Source of the DNA: Acanthosepion esculentum
Taxonomy: Eukaryota; Mollusca; Cephalopoda; Sepiida; Sepiidae
NCBI GenBank assembly: GCA_964036315.1
Contig: OZ038487.1
Span: 55,458,909 to 55,522,908, forward strand
DNA length: 64,000 nt
Direction of reading: 5' to 3'
The position numbers and the translations under genes were made by a program. Below the pieces are notes generated by a model that saw nothing but the letters and a program-made list of their open reading frames with translations, was not told where the DNA came from and ran no database searches. Position 1 is the first letter of the stretch, and each line of letters starts with the position of its first letter. Of this stretch, positions 41,691-52,179 are shown one piece after another.

Positions 41691-41699
41691 CCAGGTGGA

Positions 41700-42080
41700 T
41701 GGTTGGATGATTGTTTGGTTTTGTTTAATGACATATCAACTTCTATGGGTTATTTATAATGAAATCTAAATATTTGGGATGCAATTTTTTTTTATTAGAT
41801 AATTCTGGTTTTAGTGATGCAAATCTTATTAATTAACCTGTAGCTGGAATAGGAGAAGAGATGAATTCATATCTTTCTCAAAATATTTACACCTAAGTAA
41901 ATATAACAAACCCTACAGGAATTTGAACTCGACTCTCCAATTTCTCATTTTGAGCCTTTATCCATTACACCACACACACATCCAAGTTTACAGAACCTGG
42001 TATGCCTCAGTGGTCACCCATCTAGGTACTGACCAGGTTCAATATTGCTTAACTTTGGTGACTGAAGGAAAACTGATGTT
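41700..42080 (-). mobile_element. 5S rRNA-tRNA compound SINE (S3), copy 2
   Basis: The minus-strand 5S-like head is at about 42060-41984 ('AAGTTAAGCAATATTGAACCTGGTCAGTACCTAGATGGGTGACCACTGAGG...'). The tRNA-like unit is at about 41975-41910 ('GGTGTAATGGATAAAGGCTC', B-box-like 'CGAGTTCAAATTCC'). The body and AT-rich tail run to 41700. The order is identical to 5085-5745, which shows the fusion is a fixed family structure and not a chance neighbour. Confidence 0.8.
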
Positions 42081-42224
42081 CCAACAATGGTGTAATGAAT
42101 AGAGATAAGCTCTTTTGCTTTAACTTTTTTATTCTTTTAAGTATTAATTAATTTGTCTTTCATCTTACCATTTTTATTTCTTTATTTTTCTTTAAATTTT
42201 TATCTTGAACCTTGTTTAGAGGCA

Positions 42225-42261
<37 letters not shown>

Positions 42262-42263
<2 letters not shown>

Positions 42264-42860
42264 TGAAGATGTGGAAAAGACAAAGCAAAATCCGAATATG
42301 TGAGTTTACTGTTTTTATTTTGTTTTTGTTATTCTGTCGACGTCAGACGTTTCGGTCAAATAGACCTTCTTCAGGACATGGTTAATGGAGACATATTTAT
42401 ATTAGATTTAAGTGAGATGAAGAGACGATATATACAGGACTGGTCAGAAACAGAAAAACTGAAATTCTAAAGTCAGAGTATTATTTCTTGGAGTCGGATA
42501 CGCTGGCCTCGCGCGGGCAGCGCTACGAAAACCTGCTCACAGGGAAAAGATTGTATCCTAAGTGGAAGGTGGGGGGGACTTATTTAAAACTATAGCTTAT
42601 CGGTACGTTTGTCAAGCATTAATCTTGCTAGAAAACTTGATATATGAAAGAAACCTTGTCGGGTGTTTATTGTGTGTAAGGTGGCTATCATGCCAGCCTC
42701 ATAAATCTGCCTAAGGTTTTTATTGTGGATATATTTTAAAATCTTCACAGAGTCGAAATCAAAATTGTGATCAGATTTGGCTATGTGTACAACCAATGTT
42801 CATTTTCGATCACATTATATTAAATGGAAGTTTTTCTGGTGTGGTAAACTGGCACGTGAG
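42262..42860 (-). pseudogene. Penelope-like element PLE-3, 3' end with GIY-YIG remnant
   Basis: Minus strand: 42590-42796 encodes VVHIAKSDHNFDFDSVKILK followed by NLRQIYEAGMIA and TINTRQGFF. This is the end of a GIY-YIG endonuclease, where the 'H....H.F.W....I' and catalytic Glu (in 'IYEA') segments are typical. The GIY and YIG strands upstream are degraded. The 3' UTR carries a hammerhead-like motif (42335-42378) and a terminal 70 bp ending at a TA array (42235-42260). That terminal piece is reused in the palindrome at 33431. 5'-truncated. Confidence 0.78.
42335..42378 (-). ncRNA. Hammerhead-like motif in PLE-3 3' end
   Basis: Minus strand: stem I TGTC (42378-42375) with GACA (42338-42335). 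Core CTGAAGA is at 42374-42368 (the fifth base is variable in hammerheads). One extra A follows (42367). Stem II is GGTC (42366-42363) with GACC (42357-42354). GAA is at 42353-42351. Stem III is ACGT (42350-42347) with ACGT (42343-42340), loop CTG. The cleavage-site base is C at 42339. Apart from the additional A next to stem II, everything required is present. Activity is uncertain. Confidence 0.65.
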
Positions 42861-42889
42861 CCTATATCAACGTTTTTCAAAGAGGGGAC

Positions 42890-43610
42890 ATTGGGACACT
42901 GATCAGACCTGAACTACTGATAGTCATGATGAGTGGATGTCTCCTCAAGGAGGTCCCATGCCTTGTGAGGATATTGGGTCTCAAACTCACACTTGACCTC
43001 AAGTGGAACTCATATATATGATCCATCACTAAAGATGCAGGTAAAATGATGACCACTCTGTACCTCACCGGTAAGTACCTGACTCCTCATGCTTATCCTC
43101 CACATTTATAAAAGCCAGATCAGGCTGAAAATGGAGTACTGTTGCCATATTTGGGCAGGAGATGCCCAGATCACACTCTCCAGTCTTGATAGAGTTCAAA
43201 AGCATCTCCAAGCCATTCTTGGGGCAGAATCATTTTCTACCTTTCATCCTCTCTCTCTCACAGGTGGGATGTGGTGAGTCTCCCAATGCTCCATCACAAC
43301 GACCATGACAAGTTCCACCCAGTCTAACCTTTACTGCTAGGATGCACCATGCCATTTACATAGTAGCAAACAATCCACATTCTCTTTGTATTCCATCAGC
43401 AAGAAATAAGTTCTACTCAAACAACTTCTTCTCACAAACCACTGCCCCGTGGAACAGACTCCCAAGAGGATGTTCCCCCAATCTCCACAATCCTGTTCAA
43501 GTCTAGAGTCAACCATTATCTTCCCCTCTCTCCATATAAACTACTTAATGTAACCCTCTACTTTGAGTGCCCTCCGGGACTTGTACAGAATTAACCTTAC
43601 TGTAAAAAAA
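42890..43610 (+). pseudogene. LINE family B, longest 3' fragment
   Basis: Plus strand: 'AKDAGKM' region (43030-43060), then IYKSQIRLKMEYCCHIWAGD, then SSLDRVQKHLQAILG (43100-43235), the conserved segment after the RT palm of Jockey/CR1-like LINEs. Next come HSLCIPSARNKFYSNNFFSQ and TTAPWNRLPRGCSP (43378-43470). The 3' end is 'GAGTGCCCTCCGGGACTTGTACAGAATTAACCTTACTGT' and an A-run (43602-43616). Frameshifts at about 43277 and elsewhere. Inactive. Confidence 0.8.
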
Positions 43611-43619
43611 AAAAAAATG

Positions 43620-44330
43620 CAATATTAGTATGCACATAACTTTCAAAGGTAATATATTGAAATAAATGCAATTATGCACATGTTTGCATCTGTGCAAATG
43701 GTGCTTGATTTCTTCTAGTAAAACTTGTATTTGTACTGATGTGATTAGTTTTCCAAGACTGATACAGAGTGCATTATACATTTCTTTTGCAAGAAACACC
43801 CTTGTCAAATTCATTAAATATATATCCTTATTGCTGATAATTCCTTGAGGAATTTATATGCAGTGAAACTTTCAGGTCTGTCCTGATGACTTCCCAACAA
43901 AACAAATAAATTAAGATTTCAGAAACTATAATTTTAGAAGTCACAGAATTTTCATTTAACTCAACTGTTTCAAATCAAAAGATCAAATGGTAAAAATAAA
44001 CACACAATGCAAAGGCTCTCTGCAGCCTTCCAGTTTCAAACATTTTTTCAAATTAATAAAAATAAAGAATAACCAATAAAATCAGCTCCCAGTAATAAAC
44101 AGACCTAGGCTTCTGGAGCCTACATGAAGCCATATAAACCAGACATACATTCAAACTTGGCAGAAAAACTTACAGTAGTAGAGAGACACAAATCAATCTT
44201 GTCCTGTCTTTCTCATCAAAGTAACAGCAGACTTCCTTTGATCTTGTCTCCCAACTTTAATTTCTCTCTTCCTCACTGAAAGACTGTTTATGTTCATTTC
44301 ATTTTCAGTCAGAGAGAAGAACTTTCTAAA
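43620..44330. other. Unassigned AT-rich DNA
   Basis: No gene seen. 'CCTGATGAC' at 43884 has no hammerhead partner. Confidence 0.45.
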
Positions 44331-44338
44331 TACAAATA

Positions 44339-44507
44339 CAGTGTAACCCGGATATAAGAGACCCTGATATATGAGAAACCCGGATATAAGATATATTTTC
44401 TCTGGTCCCAAATTAGAGCCTGTGTTAATAAAACAAAATAGACCAAACCCGGATATAAGAGACTTCTTCTCCGGTCCCGACAACTCTCTTATATCCGAGT
44501 TACACTG
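44339..44507. mobile_element. pogo/Tigger-type MITE, copy 2
   Basis: 169 bp, in inverted orientation relative to 28117-28288. It starts CAGTGTAACCCGGATATAAG and ends 'TATATCCGAGTTACACTG', with TA flanks (44337-44338, 44508-44509). The inner 'TCTCCGGTCCCGACAA' is shared. Confidence 0.85.
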
Positions 44508-44814
44508 TATTTATTTCATGATGGTAGTTACAGTTAAGAATTTGTGCATTTTATGTTAATTAAATATCATCATTTTATTTGAACACACAGCAACCCTTTC
44601 TCTTATTTATTTTATTCAACAGTGACCCATGGAATCTTTCTCCAACAAACTATATATTTGGCTAAGTTCAAATATAGAATTTCTTTAAGATAGTGTTAAA
44701 AATATTTAACAAAATATTTTTTCAAACTATTATTATTATAGATGATACTACAGACACATACTGGCCATCTTCAAGTGTCCATTGATTTTCGGCTGATATG
44801 CGATATTTGTTGAT

Positions 44815-45415
44815 CAGAAGGCTGCTAAGAATACCATGAACTGAATATGTGAACAATGACAAAGTTTTAGAGAAAATGGAAACAAAAAACACTTTTACTT
44901 AATATCAGAAAGTTATAGCTGAAATTTATGGGGCACATAATGAGGAAAGAGGGCTTGGGAAATTTAACACTCACAGGACATATTGAAGGCAAGAGAGACA
45001 GAGGAAATCAGTGCATGACTGTTGTAGCCTACCTACAGATGATAATGGGTATGTCCCCATTCACATAAATACAGTAGTAAATACTGTATGTTGGCCTGCA
45101 GTTGGAGATACATTGTGGAATTCACCTGATTTGCTTCTAGCAGTTGACGATGACTTCTATGCACATCTGGCGAATCTTATATGTGTTGTTCTTGTCCTAA
45201 GTATTATCATTCATTACCAACCTTAGTGTTATTATTCTATTCAATAACCTCCCTAGGTTACAACAATGACCTACCTAATACATAGTACAACATGTTTTAA
45301 GAGAGATAACTAGCAAAAAGACAAAATTTACTCAGCTATAAAGGACAGGAAATTGTGGAGAGCCATGATCACCAATATCCTGAATAGCCATGACGCATAG
45401 AAGATGATGATGCCA
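44815..45415 (+). pseudogene. RTE-type LINE 3' end split by the LTR-like unit
   Basis: 'FMGHIMRKRAWEI'-type coding (44915-44970), then 'GHIEGKRDRGNQCM' (44978-45019). This is interrupted at 45020-45265 and resumes exactly with 'ACCTACCTAATAC' and 'GACAGGAAATTGTGGAGAGCCATGATCACCAATATCCTG' (KLWRAMITNIL). Once the insertion and one ATGAC are removed, the LINE reads on. Confidence 0.8.
45020..45265 (+). mobile_element. LTR-like unit with 5-bp target duplication, copy 2
   Basis: TGTTGTAGCCTAC at the left and 'CCTAGGTTACAACA' at the right. The target duplication ATGAC is at 45015-45019 and 45266-45270. It is the same unit as 26824-27067 on the other strand, including the 'ACAGTAGTAAATACTGT' palindrome in its first third. 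The clean insertion into a known LINE gives exact borders. Confidence 0.85.
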
Positions 45416-45779
45416 GTTCATACTTCTACTTGATCCAGAGATTGAACACATGGCTACAAGATGATACTTTTAACCAGTACCTATATACATTATGCCACCA
45501 TCACAGAGATGTATTTTTGGAGCCTTTATATTCAAGGTCAGATGATTATCATAGCAGGTCCATACCACTTTGCTAATTTTGTATTTCATTTTTGTGATGA
45601 GGGATTGTCAATTTATTCCAGTTATAAATTAAAGTATATTACCAATTCCTCATCACAAAAAAAAAAAAATACAAAAAACATTATTACTCTGTTTGCTTGT
45701 GGTTTTTTTTAACGGTGTTTAAATGTCGTTTTTTCTGATAATGAAGATGAACATTTTCCTCAATTTTAATAAGAGGAGA

Positions 45780-45985
45780 TCGGTATATGTATCAACTGGT
45801 TCACACTCCTTCCAATCTTTTGAATAAGGGTAGAGGTTTATCCCTCATTTCCTGTTTAGGATTGAGTTTCTGGTTCCTTTTAAAGTCTTTTTCATTCTCC
45901 TTCACTCCCAGTAGCCCTTCGTGTCTTAGTGGTATTATTACCTTCCTTCAGGTGAATTGATTAAAAAAAATAAATTTAAAAAAAA
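45780..45985 (+). pseudogene. LINE 3' tail
   Basis: 'TTCACACTCCTTCCAATC' to 'CGTGTCTTAGTGGTATTATTACCTTCCTTCAGGTGAATTGATTAAAA' matches 37890-38062. The family B terminus is followed by A-rich sequence. Confidence 0.65.
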
Positions 45986-45989
45986 TGAA

Positions 45990-46775
45990 AATCCACTATT
46001 TAAAGGTTTTGATATCCTTAAATAGTTTCTGAAAGGCTACATATATGTAATGAAAGGAAACAGATTTGCAGTTCATAGGATTTTTATCTCTTTATCAGAT
46101 GCAGTGCTTTTTTTTTTGTTGTTGTTAAGTTTACTTATTTGTGCACATTCTGTTAAGGAGGCTTTGTTTGTATACATATGATTGCAAGATCTGAATAGCT
46201 TTTTTCATCATATATCTACATATAGAAATGTGTGTGTGTGTATATATATATATATATTTAGAGAGAGAGAGATAGTGAGTGTACATATGTGTACATGCAC
46301 ATTTTATGGTTTTTATACAGAATCTTCTTCCTCTTCATTTCTATGTTGATTCTACAAATTCATGCTCTACAATTTTTTTTTGCATCACTTATTTGCTCCA
46401 TAACCTCCCGTTGTCACATATGAATAACAGTTTAGGATCTTATGTGAATTATCGAAGCCATTTTTCCTTTGATGAACCCTGCTGTGGTTGGGAAAACCGC
46501 CTGCAATACTTGCGGCTGGTTGGTAATTGTGGCTGATGGAGAGGACAAAAAAAAAAAAAAAATGAAATAACAGAGAAAAAAAAATATTTGAGTTGAAAGT
46601 TGGGGTTGGATGCCAAAGTGGAGAGTCCCCAGCAATGGGTTGAGAGGCTGAATAATATAAATTATTTTAGAAAATTGGAAAATTGCAAACAGATCGAAAG
46701 ATATACAACAATTACCAAATTATTCAAGTGCAATCTCCAGGAAGAAGTAGTTGAGCAATGAAGATATCCCATGAT
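45990..46775. other. Unassigned DNA
   Basis: Contains a TG/TA microsatellite near 46228-46275 and an A-run at 46546-46561. No gene recognised. Short frames near 46279-46536 have no motif. Confidence 0.4.
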
Positions 46776-46779
46776 CCCT

Positions 46780-47165
46780 TTCTTCTGTCCTCCATCTTCT
46801 TTTGTTCTTTTATATCTTCCCTTGGTTCCTTCCACTTTTTTTGCTTCTGTTAACTTCTCAGTTTTTTTTTTCTAATCTTGTACATTATTTCTTATTTTCT
46901 CTAATAAATTTAGATTCATTCTTCCTTTGTTTATCTTCAATTCTTTTATTCTCTTTTTATTCATCTCTCATCAATTCCACCAATCAACCATTTTCGTTAT
47001 CTTTCTGCCTTTTATCTACACCAATTTTCAACTTGTTTTATCGATTCTCTCCTATTTCATAACCTCTTCTTTTCTCATTTTCACAATTCACTTATCATTC
47101 CTTTACTCTTGCCCTCACAGGATCTTTCCTTTCATCTCGCTCTTAGTTCTCTTTGCACCCTTTCA
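46780..47165. repeat. Pyrimidine-rich tract
   Basis: The plus strand is nearly all C and T for about 380 bp. The F/L/S-rich open frames here are compositional. Confidence 0.7.
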
Positions 47166-47399
47166 CAGACATGGCCCTTATGTTTGGATAAACTGGCCAA
47201 AATACATGTTATATAGCCCAAACCTTCAAATCACATCATCAGGGGTTGGGGGTGGGAAAAAGTTAAATGTGATTTAAGTAGTAGATTCTATAATTATTTT
47301 TTGAAAATAGAATTTTAAAAAATTAAACTGAGCAGCTAAACATGGCAAGTTATGTGATGGCAATGTTTAATAACATGCTTTAAAGAATATGGGTTTTTC

Positions 47400-48215
47400 T
47401 TCAAGAATGCAGCTTCTCAAACTATAGTCTTTTATTCATTGATGTTAGGATGGAAAGTGTGACACTGAAATCCAAAGATGCCTTCTTAAAGTTAATCAAA
47501 GTATTAAGAAACAGGAAAATTCCATTAGAAACAAAGAGTACTGAACTGTTGCATATTATCAGTTCTCCTATATGGCAGTGAATGCTGGACAATCTCCTCA
47601 TAGATGAAGAAAATAAAAAAAATAAGAACTAGGCAATATCTCTAGACATGACCAGTAGAATGAGAACAGTCTACCCACATAAATAAATGGTCCATTTCAG
47701 AATTTCCTATATGTTACCCAGATTGATATACACCTGAGGAAGACTGGAGGGAACAACAATCAAAACATAATGACAACAAAGATGAGAACAACAGTCTGAA
47801 TATAAATAGTGTAAATAATAAAGAAGAGACTTAAAGTAACAGAAATGTGGTTCTACAGGATGATGCTGAGAATACTATAGCCTAAACATGTGAGCAACAA
47901 CAAAGTTTTAGAGGAAATGGAAGCAAAAATGACACTTATACTTAACATCAGAAAGGGATAATTGCAATTTTTAGGGTACATAATGAAGAAAGAATGCTTG
48001 GAGAATTTGATACTCAAAAGATAGATTGAAGGCAAGGGGGCTAGAGGAGAACAATGCATAACCTACCTATTTAGCTTGTGTAAATGGATGGCAGAATAGG
48101 ATTTAAGAGTGATAACAAAAAGACAAAATTTATTAAGAGCTACAAAGAACAGGAAATTGTGGAGAACCATGACTGCCAATATCCTGAAGGAACATGGCAC
48201 ACAAAAGATGATATT
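47400..48215 (+). pseudogene. RTE-type LINE 3' end split by a SINE
   Basis: The first part (47450-47635) has 'KVLRNRKIPLETKSTELLHIISSPIWQ*MLDNLL', a damaged 'llYGsEcWt' zone. SINE S2 lies at 47640-47820. The second part (47825-48215) runs from 'EMWFYRMMLRIL' through 'FLGYIMKKECLENLILKR' to 'KLWRTMTANILKEHGT'. Confidence 0.75.
47640..47820 (+). mobile_element. SINE S2 inserted in the RTE-type LINE
   Basis: 'GACATGACCAGTAGAATGAGAACAGTCTACCC', 'ATACACCTGAGGAAGACTGGAGGGAACAACAATC' and 'ACAACAAAGATGAGAACAACAGTCTGAATATAAATAG' are in S2 order. The tRNA head is absent. Confidence 0.7.
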
Positions 48216-48219
48216 TCCC

Positions 48220-48765
48220 CAAGTTGGATGTAGATAGCTTCTATAATCTTTACAATTACATTTATAAAGTATTCTAGTATTACTGGAAAGGAGCTTTAGT
48301 ATTATAATACCATTCTTTTGGAGCTTGTTGATATGTTGTCTAATGACACTTTAGTCAGATAAATGGCATATGAATCTACATGAATCTATATATAAAACAT
48401 ATTCTGTTCATTATTTACTCATTCACACCCCCTGATGATATGTTAGTCAAAAGCTTAAACTACACAACATTATATTTAATAATCTAATAGTCATAAAATG
48501 TGCATAGTTTTTAACAATACTTGGTTAAATTTCTACCTAAATATACTGAATATATACAGTAATAACAAAGATTGTTAACTCCTAACAACACACCTTGGCT
48601 AGTGAATTCCTGGAGTTTAATTGAAGTCAATGATTAGCACTTTTTTATGTAACATATAAATTTGATATCTGTTAACAAATTCAATAGATTTATCTTATCC
48701 TGATGAGTAGTGTATCTGCAAAACTTCAAATCTGAAGACAAGTTTTTTTTAAACTTTTATCTGTT
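48220..48765. other. Unassigned DNA with a hammerhead-like site
   Basis: AT-rich. The only structure noted is the degenerate ribozyme at 48693-48740. Confidence 0.45.
48693..48740 (+). ncRNA. Degenerate hammerhead-like motif
   Basis: CTGATGA at 48700-48706, then stem II GTAG with CTGC (one G-U pair), then AAA in place of GAA, then a stem III of ACTTCA with TGAAG. Two core positions deviate and stem I does not pair well, so it should be inactive. The first half (CTGATGAGTAG) is identical to HHR-1, suggesting common descent. Confidence 0.5.
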
Positions 48766-48769
48766 TTCA

Positions 48770-49015
48770 TTGAATGTGATGGAGAGCACATAATGGAAAA
48801 AGATGGCTGAGAAAATCTGACACTCACCAGACATAATAAAAGCAAGAAGGACAGAGAAAAGTAGCACATAGCCAACCCCACACCCTAAAAAGCTTGTGTA
48901 AATGGTTTAGGAGAGATAGCAAGAAGACAATATTTAATAAGAGGTACAATTGACAGAAAATTGTGGAGAGCTATGATAGACCACATCTTGAAGGGACAAG
49001 GTACGTAGAAGAAGA
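48770..49015 (+). pseudogene. RTE-type LINE 3' end
   Basis: 'GAGAGCACATAATGGAAAAAGATGGC', 'CACTCACCAGACATAATAAAAGC', and 'AAATTGTGGAGAGCTATGATAGACCACATCTTGAAGGGACAAGG' (KLWRAMIDHILKGQG). Decayed C-terminus. Confidence 0.7.
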
Positions 49016-49289
49016 AGGGTAAGGAAAATTTTGTAAGTACATATTTAGTTTTTCTAGCATCCTTACAGTTTCTAAGAGTGTGTAGGATTTTTTCAAAGTA
49101 GTTATTGTGCCACTTGCTTTCAGTTAATTCTTTACTTATTTTCAGTAAGAGGAATAATTTTCCTCGTTGGGACAGTAGAAAAAGTTTACAAAATTTTCCT
49201 TTTCCCTCACATTCTATGAAACAAGTATATAAGAAGGACTGCTGTCCATATATACAGCATGTGTGTGTATATATATATATATATATATG

Positions 49290-49470
49290 AAAATATAAAA
49301 TATAAAAGTGGACACTGAGGTTAATACCAAACAGCGATAGACTGTTTCATGCTTGAGTGCAATCTTCATGGCCTGAACGCTGCATTCTAGTATGAAGCAA
49401 ACTGTTGACCTCAGTGTCCGCTTTTACATTTATATTTACATACACTATCTCTGATATTGATCACTTTTAC
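49290..49470. mobile_element. TA-bounded unit with two hammerhead-like motifs facing each other
   Basis: Between TA arrays (49271-49288 and about 49494-49530). Left and right halves are imperfect inverted copies ('AAAGTGGACACTGAGGTTAA' against 'TTGACCTCAGTGTCCGCTTTT'). The minus-strand motif is at 49327-49375 and the plus-strand motif at 49371-49410. The right half equals the PLE-2 3' end at 18995-19068. Each motif has one or two core faults: the minus copy lacks the first core C, and the plus copy has CG for GA at the core end. Confidence 0.6.
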
Positions 49471-49491
49471 CTATAAATATAATATACCTTA

Positions 49492-49535
<44 letters not shown>

Positions 49536-49841
49536 AAAGACTCAAATATTTATATTTCATGGTTATAATTTATTACATTGAAATCGTAATCACAATCCAA
49601 TTCATCAGACCGGCAAATTCAAAAAGGAAACAGAAAATATATCTATATATAAAAAAACAAGATTTCAGTGAAAATGTCAGAGTGAGAAACAAGTGTGAGA
49701 GGGGAATGTATGAAAGCTCTAGAGAGAGATGTAACGAAAGAAGAAGAGGAAAGTGCCTAAGGTGAGGGTGAGGAATAAAGTTTTAAACAGTGAATTTAAG
49801 GTGATGACATTTAAATGGTCATACTAAATATTTATGTATAA

Positions 49842-49903
<62 letters not shown>

Positions 49904-49931
49904 TGAATTGGACAAAGTCCGACAATTTATT

Positions 49932-50014
49932 TAAAGACATTTATGATATGTTTAATACTTGCTTAAATACTTGTATCTATAAAAAGAACGTTAAACATAT
50001 CATAAATGTCTTTA
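49932..50014. repeat. Perfect 23-bp inverted repeat between TA arrays
   Basis: 'AAGACATTTATGATATGTTTAA' (from 49934) and its exact complement (49991-50012) surround a 36-bp loop. TA arrays lie on both sides (49847-49900, 50012-50033). Confidence 0.85.
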
Positions 50015-50177
50015 TATATATATATATATATATAATTAAATAAAAAATGTGAAGTAAAAAGCTCAGTGATGAATATAAAAAGTAAAAATTCAGAGCAAAA
50101 ATATACAATTTCAATAAACTTTATATACTTTCACAAATTTAGATGTGGAAAAAATTTGGAGAGCATGTAAAATTTGC

Positions 50178-50179
<2 letters not shown>

Positions 50180-50230
<51 letters not shown>
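50180..50230. repeat. (TA)n array
   Basis: About 25 TA repeats. The YIYIYI open frames across it are artefacts. Confidence 0.95.
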
Positions 50231-50399
50231 CACACATTATAACAACCAATGAAGCTGTAAACAAAAAAATCCAAAATGAACAAACAATCAGCTGTATGTC
50301 AGCCATGATGTGCCTATTTAAGTATAAATTTATTTGCTCTTTGCTTGTTAATCTCCCAAATTTGGGACTTCAAGAGCAGACAAACTATTGAGAAATAAA

Positions 50400-50686
50400 G
50401 CAGGGGAAAATTTTGAGTGGAAGAGGATGGTAAGCATGAATAGAAAATATTAAAATGTAATAAAGAAATAAAAAGAAAGAGAAAGTTGGTTTCAATGTAA
50501 TGGAACTAGAAAGTCAAAGAATAAAAAATCAACAGAAGAATGGCAGAAATGAATGTTGACTAAAAATTATGAAGGAAGGAAATGAGGAGGAGGGAAGTGA
50601 GGTAAGAAAAGTAGAAGTAAACTATAAAAATATGAGAAAATAAAAAGAGAATTGGCCAGTGATAAAAACAGAAGACAGAGATTATA

Positions 50687-50717
<31 letters not shown>

Positions 50718-52170
50718 TTGATTTGAAAGAACGAAGACAGAAAGAACTGGAAAGAAATAAAAAGGAAAGAGATTGAAAGAAAAAGATAAGGATCATAAGG
50801 AGATGGAAGGTTATAAAAAGAAAAACCTTAAAGAAGATAGTAATGAAAAGTAAAAGATGAAGAAAGAGAAAAAAAACAATTTAGAAGTAAAGGAAAAATA
50901 AATCAATGAAAACAAGGATAAAAAAAGGAAAGCTGTTCTTAGAATGGCAAAGATAGGACAATTTATTTAAATACAGGAAGTGACAAAAACACCAGGAAGA
51001 ATCAACTGAATATCAAAACACAAAAAAAGATTGTAAAAAGATAACAAAAATTACAAGTAGAAAATTGGTGAAATCGTGGAAAGGAAGAGTATGAAGGGAT
51101 TTTTTTAAAGATGTTAAGGAGGATATCGCGTTTTAAAAGTGGGTGCTGGGAAGATGATGATGTACAAGGGTTGGCAATTCAGAGGAGTCGAAGAGAGTGG
51201 GAGTTTATTTCAAGGAGTTTAAAATGTGATTCCAATTGAGAAGGAACAGGATGGGGTTTGAAGAAAAAAATTGAATGAAAAATCAAAAATGAAATGAAAT
51301 TTTAAGGAGCACAAGTCAGAGAGAAGGAATTGGGTGGAGCTTCAGAATAGGGAAATAAAATGCATTATGTTTACAGATGGGGTGAAGAAGGGGAGTGAAG
51401 AGCAATTATGAAGCACTGTTGCAAAGCGGAATAAAAAAATAGAAGCAGGTGAATAAAAAAAGAAATAGTTTGAGGGTTATAAAAAGTATTAGAATAGGTG
51501 AGAAGTTTGAGAAGATGAGATGCTGAGGTGATAAAACAGATATAAGAAGTAAAAAGGAAATAGTAAAAGGAGAAAATTAAAGAGAAAGAAAGACACAAAA
51601 GGAAGGAAAAAGGAAGAAAAAATAAGAAAGAAATAAAAAAGAAAAGAAGAAATATGAATGAAGAAAAAGTTAAGGCAAAATTAAAGAGAAATAAATAAAT
51701 TTAAAGGAAGAAAGAAAAAGGAAAAAGAAGTATGAATAAAAAAGAGAAACAGAAGATAGCAAAAAAAATTAAAAAGAAAGAAAAAGAAAGTCAAGAAATA
51801 AATATGGTTAAAGGAAGAAAAAATGAAGACAAAATAAGAAAGAAAGAAATACAAAAAAGAAATCTGAATAAAGAAAAATAAAATACAAAGGAAAATTAAA
51901 AAGAAAGAAAGGCAAAAAATAAATATGGTTAAGGAAGAAAAAAAAGAAGAAAAACAAAGGCAAAATAAGAAAGAAAATAAAAGAGAAAAACATTTATAAA
52001 AAAGAAAATAGCAAAATCAATAAAAAAAATAAAAGAAAATAAAGTAAATTTGAAGAGAAATCTGACAAGAAACAAATAATGTAAAACGAAGAAAAACAAA
52101 AGAAAAAATGAAACAAAATAAGAAAGAAAGAAAAAGAAATAAAGAATGAAGCAAAAAAGCACAAATTGAT
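50400..52170. repeat. Long purine-strand tract (A/G) of about 1.75 kb
   Basis: The plus strand is dominated by A and G, with GAAAGAAA and AGGAAGAAAA motifs densest at 51590-52150. Longer blocks recur: 'AAATATGGTTAA.GGAAGAAAAAA' at about 51801 and 51925 (spacing near 124 bp) and 'GCAAAATAAGAAAGAAA' several times. A TA array sits at 50684-50717. All open frames here (K/E/R on plus, F/L on minus) reflect composition. Confidence 0.8.
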
Positions 52171-52179
52171 TCTTTCATT

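Noticed and set aside
48434..48470. CTGATGA at 48434 and on the minus strand at about 47231
   Set aside because: No GAAA partner at a sensible distance and no stem pairing. CTGATGA alone is expected by chance.
51808..52162. F/L-rich open frames on the minus strand and K/E-rich frames on the plus strand
   Set aside because: They follow from the purine-only strand composition. Frames at 14981, 46802-47277, 54773-55170, 59023 and 60952 are rejected for the same reason.
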